Virus record (IMG/VR): IMGVR_UViG_3300043427_001988
Coordinates: 1-64,000 of that record
DNA: 64,000 nt
Source: a virus
Strand: one strand, 5' to 3'
The notes beneath the pieces were generated by a model. That model saw nothing but the letters and a program-made list of their open reading frames with translations. It did not search any database and had not been told where the DNA came from. Shown piece by piece: positions 35,555-43,100 of the stretch (positions are counted from its first letter, which is position 1; each line of letters starts with the position of its first letter). Both the position numbers and the translations under genes were made by a program.

Positions 35555-36505
35555 ATGGAAAAGAACGATACTTTGAAGGCATTGGCAGAGATGGCTAAGA
35601 CTGCGGGTCAAAGTCCCTTTGGTAAGTCAGCCTTCGCAGAAACAATTATTCAGTTGGTAGAGCCGAACCACTTGTCACTTGACTTGTTCAGCACCTTCAT
35701 GCCAACTCGACAGGCCGCTCTTGGCGATACGATTATTAAGCGTGTTCGTCGCGGTCGTTATGGTGTGCAGACGATGGTTCCTGGCACCAATCACTTGGTG
35801 TCGCAACCAACCGATGTACAAGATTACCACACTTACGTATTTGACCGCCTTATTGGTGGTGTACGTGAGTCAACGTGGAATCTTCGTAATGGCGACTTGA
35901 CCACGATTGATGGTATGCGTCAGCAGTTGCAGTTTGACCTTACGGACAACTTGATTGCAAAGGTGTTCAATCTCTTGACCTCGGTCTGGAACACAACTGA
36001 CACCCCATCAAACTACGTTGAGACCGCTTCACTTACGTACCCAACTTTGGATACGATGATTGAGAACATTCTTGACTTCTCGGGCGATGTACGGGCCATT
36101 ATCGGTACTCGTAGAGCTTTGCTCCCAATCTATCAGTTCGCTGGCTGGCGTGAGTATCAGTACATGGATAACACCATCAGTGATATTGCCTATCCAGTAA
36201 CTCCTAAGTTGCTCGAGTACCTCAACACCAACCGCGTTTCAACCTACAAGGGTATTACGCTTGTTGAGCTGCCACAGGTGTTCAAGAACCAGCTTCCAAA
36301 CATGCGCGAGCGTTTGATTCCTGACGACAAGATTCTTGTTGTTGGTGGAAACGCTGGTGAGATTCTCATGTACGGTGGCGTGGAGTTCCAGGATTACACC
36401 GACATGACCATTCAACCCGCCGACTATATCCTCAACGCGTGGATGTCATACGGTATGATTGTTGATATGCCAGAGAATTTGGGTGTCATTAAGTTGACTG
36501 CTTAG
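35555..36505 (+). CDS. Major capsid protein, HK97-fold type (316 aa)
   Basis: ATG at 35555 chosen; GGAG lies 15 nt upstream, and a TTG at 35534 is possible. N-terminal acidic arm, then PFGKSAFAETIIQLVEPNHL, a Gly/Arg-rich strand (VRRGRYGVQTMVPGTNHLV), P-domain helix and an A-domain end (TDMTIQPADYILNAWMSYGM). Length, location after protease and decoration genes and high-expression codons fit the capsid subunit. Followed by a terminator. Confidence 0.8.
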   Translation: MEKNDTLKALAEMAKTAGQSPFGKSAFAETIIQLVEPNHLSLDLFSTFMPTRQAALGDTIIKRVRRGRYGVQTMVPGTNHLVSQPTDVQDYHTYVFDRLIGGVRESTWNLRNGDLTTIDGMRQQLQFDLTDNLIAKVFNLLTSVWNTTDTPSNYVETASLTYPTLDTMIENILDFSGDVRAIIGTRRALLPIYQFAGWREYQYMDNTISDIAYPVTPKLLEYLNTNRVSTYKGITLVELPQVFKNQLPNMRERLIPDDKILVVGGNAGEILMYGGVEFQDYTDMTIQPADYILNAWMSYGMIVDMPENLGVIKLTA

Positions 36506-36522
36506 TATAAAGAAAAGGAGTG

Positions 36523-36543
36523 GGGGAGCTTTGCTCCCCTTTA
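36523..36543 (+). terminator. Terminator after the major capsid gene
   Basis: GGGGAGC (36523-36529), TTT, GCTCCCC (36533-36539), then TTTA. Short U-run; probably partial, giving more capsid than downstream transcript. Confidence 0.65.
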
Positions 36544-36549
36544 AAGGAT

Positions 36550-37059
36550 ATGTCTAAAGAAAATATTTATCCAGAACTTGCTGATAAAGTGGTAAAACGG
36601 TACGCAAAGGTACCAGTGCATATGGTCTCAGGCTTCCGCATTGACCCGTATGATACCCGTAAACAAGTCGCGTGGTTGCTCGCAACACGACCTGAGAACT
36701 ACGATGTGAAGACAAAAGCCCGCACGTTTGAATACGAGGACGAGGTTATTGAACTCTATAGTGAGTTTGAGGCTGAGGCGTTTATCCGTCTTAATCGAAA
36801 ATTGATTGCGCAAGGACTTCTCAAAGTTTATGAAGGTGTGAATAATCAAGTGAATGAAGTAAATACCATGAGTGATACACAGGTACTTGAGATTATTAAT
36901 ATCCGCGCAAATACTGATTTTCAGAACGAGCTTGAAAAGATTACAAGCCCACTCACTCTTATTCGCATGAAACATATGGCAACCGATGCGGGAAAGTCAA
37001 TCAAGCGTATTCAAATGATTGATTCTCGTATTGAGGTGCTTGACAATGGCAATAATTAA
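36550..37059 (+). CDS. Head-tail connector region protein (169 aa)
   Basis: ATG at 36550, AAAGG 3 nt upstream; frame upstream to 36520 is the terminator. Helical with a WLLATRPENYDVKTKART segment and a C-terminal coiled part (LTLIRMKHMATDAGKSIKR). Position between capsid and stopper genes suggests an adaptor or neck protein. No family recognised. Confidence 0.55.
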   Translation: MSKENIYPELADKVVKRYAKVPVHMVSGFRIDPYDTRKQVAWLLATRPENYDVKTKARTFEYEDEVIELYSEFEAEAFIRLNRKLIAQGLLKVYEGVNNQVNEVNTMSDTQVLEIINIRANTDFQNELEKITSPLTLIRMKHMATDAGKSIKRIQMIDSRIEVLDNGNN

Positions 37060-37426
37060 CCCAAACGATATTTTACTTATTCGGCAGAAAGCAGAGGAGT
37101 TTCTTTTAAGCACTGCTGAACTTTACCGCTATCAAGGTACCACCGCCGTAGATGGTGAAATTACCGTAGCATATAGCGAGCCTGAAGCTATTCAATGTAG
37201 AATTATTAATCGCTCAGGTGACGTGACCAGTTCCGTGGCTGCTCAGTTTAGAGCACTTCAACAATCAACCGCCCGCCAACTATACCGATTACAGATTCCA
37301 TATTCATTAACGGTAAATATTAAAGATAGAATTAAATACAATGGGCGGTTTTACGATATTAAATATGTTCCCATCAAACATGAAATGATGGGCGCACAAA
37401 TACTCTTCATTGAGGAGCTTGACTAA
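37046..37426 (+). CDS. Head-tail joining (stopper) protein (126 aa)
   Basis: ATG at 37046, GAGGTG 7 nt upstream, overlapping the previous stop. Pattern of stopper proteins: an EFLLSTAELYRYQGT start, IQCRIINRSGDV, then YRLQIPYSLTVNIKDRIKYN and GRFYDIKYV (the D-x-I-x-YNG-x-x-Y-x-I signature). Closes the portal channel after packaging. Confidence 0.7.
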   Translation: MAIINPNDILLIRQKAEEFLLSTAELYRYQGTTAVDGEITVAYSEPEAIQCRIINRSGDVTSSVAAQFRALQQSTARQLYRLQIPYSLTVNIKDRIKYNGRFYDIKYVPIKHEMMGAQILFIEELD

Positions 37427-38493
37427 TGGCACAGGCGTTTAATCTCCAGATTCAACCAACGCTGAAAACAAAAAATATGGGAATTATCAACGGTATTGCC
37501 CAGTTTGTAGAAAATAGTGAAATTATGCGGTATGAGTTGGAGAAACGTTCTTTGCGAGCTGCAAAAGAGGTTGCTCCTGAACGGGCTGGCGGTCTTAAGA
37601 AAGCAATTGAAATTTCTAAGTCCACTCCAAATGGGTTTACTTTAGGTGTTAGCAATAGCATTAGTTCAGGTAAAGCCGCGGTACGCACCACAAAAACTTA
37701 TACAGGAGTACTTAACTACAGCTCAACTCCTGAAAAATATCGCCCGAAGTTTTTAAAAAGACGTAAAATAGAAAAGCCTAGTAGGTATAAAGATGACCCG
37801 GATGACTTTTTTAATGTCCTTGAAAAATCATCTGAAGAGTACGCAAAAGACATGGACTCGTATAATCAGGCGGTGAAGGAAGAGGATGACCGCGTAAACG
37901 CACTTTTGAGCAAAGGATACTTAAAAAAGTATAAAGTTACTAAATCGTTTCAACGCGGTAAAAACTATAACCCATATAGAGACGGCGGTGGTAAAATTCG
38001 TGCGAATATGCAAGAGTTTGGGTATCCATATAAAACAACGTACTGGGGTCCGTATAAACCAAACCCAAATGCTAAAAAGGGTCCTGAAGGTAAAGGTTAT
38101 CTACGCTTAGGACAAGTACTTGCAGCGAAATCCCTAACGAAGGACTCGGTAAACTACAATGTTAATGTTACAGACGCGGAAGTAGTCCGTTACGAGAAAA
38201 CAATTGAAGCCGAGATGGTAAAAGCCTACACTAAGCTTCTTGCAAAATATTTACGCGGGCAAAAACTCCCCGCGTACTACAAAGGAATTGATAAATTAAA
38301 GCAGAAAGCACCAATTCCAGACAGAGCTTTGGCTTATGGTAATGTTACAAACATTAACATTGACTTACCATTACAATTCCCTGAAAACCCCTACTCGTGG
38401 ATGAATCTCGGAAATAAACTTAAAGGCGTGACTACGTCGCTCAATCAAAATCGTCCATTTGAGCCTGGCTTTAGTTTTTTAATTGATGAGTAA
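37426..38493 (+). CDS. HK97-gp10-like tail component with a large insertion (355 aa)
   Basis: ATG at 37426 overlaps TAATG. Early segment AAKEVAPERAGGLKKAIEI fits the AP-x-xxG-x-Lxx-I motif of gp10-like tail completion proteins, which are about 130-150 residues; here residues about 95-240 form a Lys/Tyr-rich insertion (KYRPKFLKRRKIEKPSRYKD). Function inferred from position. Confidence 0.55.
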   Translation: MAQAFNLQIQPTLKTKNMGIINGIAQFVENSEIMRYELEKRSLRAAKEVAPERAGGLKKAIEISKSTPNGFTLGVSNSISSGKAAVRTTKTYTGVLNYSSTPEKYRPKFLKRRKIEKPSRYKDDPDDFFNVLEKSSEEYAKDMDSYNQAVKEEDDRVNALLSKGYLKKYKVTKSFQRGKNYNPYRDGGGKIRANMQEFGYPYKTTYWGPYKPNPNAKKGPEGKGYLRLGQVLAAKSLTKDSVNYNVNVTDAEVVRYEKTIEAEMVKAYTKLLAKYLRGQKLPAYYKGIDKLKQKAPIPDRALAYGNVTNINIDLPLQFPENPYSWMNLGNKLKGVTTSLNQNRPFEPGFSFLIDE

Positions 38494-38501
38494 GGAGATT
38501 T

Positions 38502-38933
38502 ATGCACGACCCCGTTCTTTACGCGAATGTCTGGAGAATAATTGGCCGCAGTTTATCAGGCATTTTACCTACGTATAGTGGGCGTGTATATTATCAAGCG
38601 GCCCCATTAAATACAACATTTCCCATTCTAGTCTATCAGCCGGTAGTTAATCAAGCCTACGCAAACTTAATGCTAAATGATAGTTACTGGGAAGGTGCTG
38701 TTATTTTTCGCAGTATTGCGCCGAGCTTTGTTGAAGCGCAAGAACTTTTAGGTACGGTAGCTGTGTATCTCGACGGAGTAGTAAAACCCGTTACAATTAG
38801 CGGATTAAATCCTTACACAGTGCAGTATACGATACGCGAAACCCCGAGTTTCCCTGTAGAGCGATTGACCGACGGGTATATATACACCGCCGCAATTACT
38901 ACGGAAACAGTTATATTTCCAACCGATTATTAG
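38502..38933 (+). CDS. Tail terminator/completion protein (143 aa)
   Basis: ATG at 38502, AAGGAG 5 nt upstream. Pattern resembles DUF3168-like tail completion proteins: an N-terminal helix, AAPLNTTFPILVYQPV, a strand then SFVEAQELLGTVAVYLDG helix. Caps the tail tube at the head-proximal end. By position and pattern. Confidence 0.6.
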   Translation: MHDPVLYANVWRIIGRSLSGILPTYSGRVYYQAAPLNTTFPILVYQPVVNQAYANLMLNDSYWEGAVIFRSIAPSFVEAQELLGTVAVYLDGVVKPVTISGLNPYTVQYTIRETPSFPVERLTDGYIYTAAITTETVIFPTDY

Positions 38934-38942
38934 GAGAAAAGA

Positions 38943-39389
38943 ATGACCATTATTAGAGGTCTTGACGGCTGGTTGAAGGTACGCACCAGCGCAAGCGGTT
39001 ATGAGAACGTTCGCTTTGTGAGTTCATGGAACGCCTCGTTGCAGACCGCACAGGTGGACCAAGGTCCTTTCTTGAACGATGAGGGTAAAATCTACACGTT
39101 CACGACTTCAAAGCGAATCACTGGCTCGTTTGATGTGACCTTGCCGATTAACCGTACTGATGTACACACGGCCTTGATTAATGCCGCGAACAGCGGTATT
39201 GAAGTAGGCCTTCGCCTGATTTCAAAGGGTGGGTACACTTGGACTGTTCCAAGCGGTATCCTTACAAACTATAACGTCACGAATAGTGCGGGGGACGCTG
39301 TTACCATGAGCTTTGACTTTACGGATAACGGCGGATTTGTGGTGGAGAACTCAACGACTACCAACAGTAATACTGAGTACCCATCGTAG
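38943..39389 (+). CDS. Major tail (tube) protein (148 aa)
   Basis: ATG at 38943, AGGAG 5-6 nt upstream. Beta-rich (TSKRITGSFDVTLPINRTDV; VTMSFDFTDNGGFVVEN), high-expression codons as in the capsid gene, and its own strong terminator just after. Located before the chaperone pair and tape measure as expected for the tube subunit. Confidence 0.75.
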   Translation: MTIIRGLDGWLKVRTSASGYENVRFVSSWNASLQTAQVDQGPFLNDEGKIYTFTTSKRITGSFDVTLPINRTDVHTALINAANSGIEVGLRLISKGGYTWTVPSGILTNYNVTNSAGDAVTMSFDFTDNGGFVVENSTTTNSNTEYPS

Positions 39390-39402
39390 GTAAAACAAAA
39401 AT

Positions 39403-39432
39403 CCCCCCAGAGTATTCTGGGGGGTTAATTTA
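39403..39432 (+). terminator. Terminator after the tail tube gene
   Basis: CCCCCCAGA (39403-39411), GTAT, TCTGGGGGG (39416-39424), followed by TTAATTT. Confidence 0.85.
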
Positions 39433-39456
39433 CATAGATAAAAAAGGAGTGTACAA

Positions 39457-39855
39457 ATGGTATTAGATTACGTAGTAGGGCAAGGTGAATATTACGAGGA
39501 TATTGATGATTTTTTGAAGGACGACCCTACACTTGAAGTAGACGTAAAGGCGACCGGGATGCGAAAGCGACTACGTATTCGAGCATTGACGTTTGCACAG
39601 ATGGAGCGAATTAACAAGGCATCCATTGTAGACAACAAGGTAGATAACACTGAGTTTGTTCTTAACACGCTCGTTGAAGGTATTGTTCGCCCGAAGTTAA
39701 ATACAGCACAAGCACGAAGGCTCCTGGATGCCCACGGAGAAACGGTGAAGGAAATTGCAGACTCAATCTGGCAACTTGGAAGAGTATCACGCGGTGCTTT
39801 TGAGCAGTACATCAAAGCACTACAAGAGTCCAGCGACCTACCTACCGACGAGTAG
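39457..39855 (+). CDS. Tail assembly chaperone, upstream frame (132 aa)
   Basis: ATG at 39457, AAGGAG about 9 nt upstream. Helical protein (LRIRALTFAQMERINKASIV; FVLNTLVEGIVRPKLNTAQ) directly before the tape measure, the position of lambda gpG-like chaperones. A second open frame overlaps its end and continues past its stop, as in gpG/gpGT pairs. Confidence 0.75.
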   Translation: MVLDYVVGQGEYYEDIDDFLKDDPTLEVDVKATGMRKRLRIRALTFAQMERINKASIVDNKVDNTEFVLNTLVEGIVRPKLNTAQARRLLDAHGETVKEIADSIWQLGRVSRGAFEQYIKALQESSDLPTDE

Positions 39856-40129
39856 TTATAATGGGCTACATCATACAATTACAAAAGCGTTACTTATTTA
39901 CGAAGAAACCGCCCAATGGGTATATTCGTTTATACCATCAGATAAAATAAACATTCTCCATATTAAAAGGATAAGAGACATATCAGTCGTTGACATCGGT
40001 ATTTTGCTAAAACTACGCACTATCGACAAAGAGGCTGAGATTGCACGAAAGCGCAAAAAACTTGCGGAGAAGGAGAAACAAGAAATACTTGAAGAGGAGG
40101 CAGTCGTCCGTATGATTAACGGAGGCTAA
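39755..40129 (+). CDS. Tail assembly chaperone, downstream frame, probably expressed by frameshift
   Basis: Open in the +1 frame relative to the upstream gene from about 39755 and ending at 40127-40129. After the upstream stop (39853-39855) it reads SYNGLHHTITKALLIYEETA, a mostly helical, Lys/Glu-rich extension (EIARKRKKLAEKEKQEILEE). No ATG/GTG with a ribosome site starts it. Expression thus needs a +1 (or -2) shift rather than the -1 of lambda. The slip site is not certain. Start coordinate marks the open frame only. Confidence 0.6.
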   Translation: MQTQSGNLEEYHAVLLSSTSKHYKSPATYLPTSSYNGLHHTITKALLIYEETAQWVYSFIPSDKINILHIKRIRDISVVDIGILLKLRTIDKEAEIARKRKKLAEKEKQEILEEEAVVRMINGG

Positions 40130-40134
40130 GAAAG

Positions 40135-43100
40135 ATGACTACACCATCACCCAGAATTAGTATTCTGTTTGACTCAAACGCAAAGTCAGTTGCGAAGCAA
40201 GTTAAGGATTTGGAGAATGTCCTTAGCGATATTAATAGAAAAGGCTCCGGAAGAAGAAGAGCTGTGTCAGGTCAATCGCGCACGGCTATTGGGGCTGTAG
40301 CTGAGCAGATTAACCGTGCGGATATGACACGACCTGGCTCACAGAACGTCATTAGAGCTGCAAGTCAGGCTGGCTTAGGAACACAACTGGAAGCCACAGC
40401 CACGATGGCCGGGACTATGATTGGCGGTGTACTTGGAAAAGAACTCCAACAAGGTATTGGGTATCTCGTCAATGAAAACATGCGCCCCATTAAACAGGCT
40501 ATCGCTCGTTTACGAGAGCAAGCCGCATCATCAACAAGCCCTGCAATAGCTGCGAACATAACACAGACTGCCGACGATTTACAGGCGCAATTATCTGCGT
40601 ATCAAGAACTAGCAGTCTCAAGAAAATCCGCACTTCAATCCTTACAAGAACCAAAAGTTCTTGAAAATCTAGAGAGAGTCCGTTCCCAATACAACCGATT
40701 AGGTTTAGACGTTGGTTCAATAGGTGACTTAGGGAAGTTTGCTTCTCAGTTATCAACGATTAGTCCTGGAGTTGCTGGGTCTATTTCAATGCTTACAGCT
40801 AATGTAGAGAACTTAGACCCGCAGGAGTATACAAAACAATTTCAAAGAATCGCAAGTGAAGGTTTAAAACAAGTTGATTCTCAGAAAAGAGAATTAGAAG
40901 CGGCTATCCAACGGCAAACCAGCAGGTCTGACCGCAGAATGGGGACTTCATTTACAAGAGTTTTTGAAGACCGCTTCGGTAAAATTGCGGACTTTTTAAG
41001 TGGCGCGGCTACTTTTGATAAAAGCTCCTTACCCAATCAAATGGCGATGTCTGTGTTTAGAGACCAGATTAAGGCAACCGCACCAAGCTCTATCCGAAGT
41101 CAATTAGACGCGCGGAATATTTCGCAGTTACAAGCCTTAGCCAGTGCTCGTGCTGGAGGAGACCCTGCACAAGTAGCGACCGCATTAGTAGCCGCAGAAA
41201 AGGCAATCCAACGCAGAATAAGGGCTGTACAGGAAGACTTAACAAAGCTTACAAAAATAGCTGAGGCTAGTGGAGACAACGACTTAAAAGCGGCGATTAA
41301 TCAGTTGCGTGTAACTGCTAACGAGGCGCAACAAAAGCTTCTAAATCAGGTAACTGGCGCACAGCGTTCTATTCAAACCGGCATGATGCGTCAGCTGGAC
41401 GCATCTCTTAAAACCTTCACCGACTCTGTATCAGGGGCTGGTGGAGATAGGGCCGGAATAACAACCCGCCAAGGATTACTTGAATACAACAATCGCCTTA
41501 CTGGGTATATTGGAGACTTATTTCAAGCTACTAATAAATCGTTTGCAAATGTGCAATTTCAGTCCTTAGGTGGGCAGAGCCTTGCACAACTGTTTCCCGG
41601 TAAGGGCGGTGGTCTTGGTGCAAAAGCGAACTTCCTAACCAATCAGGTTCTTGCTCCAACAGGATTTTTTAAAGAAGCTACTGCGGAGGGTAGAATATCC
41701 GCATTAGGCCAGGCAGTAGACCAGGTAGAGCCGAAGTTAAAAGCACTCGGTCTAAGTGGGCAGGAGCTTGCTGATGCGTCAGAGCAGTTACGTGCTGTTC
41801 TTTTGCGGGTAATGAAGTCGTATGAGCCAGTCATCTCTACAGCAAACCGTCTTAACGCGGTGCAGTTTGAAGCTGCAAGAGCTAGAGCAGAGAGAGCTAT
41901 TGCAACAGGTGACTACGCAGGTGCTCGCGCAGCAATTACTGATTTACAGAACTATACTACAACAACAGTACCTACAAGTAGAAAAGCCCCGCTTACTACT
42001 GAAGCACAAATGACTGCTCAGGTAGCGGGTGATTTATCTCCTAAAGGCTTAATTAACTACGAAGAAAACATTGATAGAATTGAGCGTGATATTGAACGTG
42101 CTCAAAATCGTGCAAATCGAGATGGATTATTTACTCGACTCGGCCGTTTTGCGGGCCGTGCGCTGTCTATCTTCGGTGGTTTGCAGTTTGCTATTGGCGG
42201 TACGGCTCAAGCTATCGGAACTTTAGTTGAACAAGCTAACGCGCTAGATAGAGCAGCAGCTACGGTTAATGCATTGTCAGGTTCTTTTAAAGGATTTAAT
42301 CAGGTTCTGACGCTTGCGGCTACTCAACAAGCAAAGTTTGGTGGTACGCTAGAGCAGAACTTGCAGGGTTTTAACAGTCTTATTCCTATCTCAAAAAGAT
42401 ACGGCGCAGACTTACTGCAATTAGATAATATCGCTCGGCGTTTAGCTGTGATTGACCCTTTGCAAGGGTTTGCAGGTGCTTCTATTGCGCTTAAAGAATT
42501 CTTTTCTGGCGACATCACTTCACTTTCACGGCGTTTTGAAATTGACCGTAAGACTCTTAACAGCATTAAAGACGCGGGTGGTCAGTTAGAACAGCTCCAG
42601 AAGCTTGACGAAGTACTTGCTGATTTGGGTATTTCCAATGCGGTGCTTGAGGCGAGAACCCAAACAACAGCGGCAACCTATGACCAATTCGGCGCGACAC
42701 TTAGCAATTTTACGACACTGGTTGGTAAACGATTACAAGGTGGTTTTGAGGGGCTAGTTCTTGCGATGACTAACAGTTTAGATGTGACCAATACACTAAA
42801 TGAAGCACTTGCAAACGAGCAAGCCTATATTAACTTATCTACAAATATTGAACGAGTCTCTCGTAAAATTAACATGCTGCAAACAGAAACAGAAAAAATT
42901 GAAAACCCATTAACTAAGTACACAGGCGACTTTGTAAACTTAGATGCACTAGTAGATAAAAATGCGAAGTCAGTTTCTGAGTTAGTAGATGAGTGGAACA
43001 GCTTAATTATAGAATTAAATAGACTACGCGCTTTAGAGGGTAAGCCACTGCTCGCCTTGTTTAGTCAGCAAGATACACAACTCATCCAAGACTTAGTTGC

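Noticed and set aside
39861-39950. 28-codon frame starting ATG just after the tail chaperone stop
   Set aside because: No ribosome site, and the frame differs from the long conserved-looking extension.
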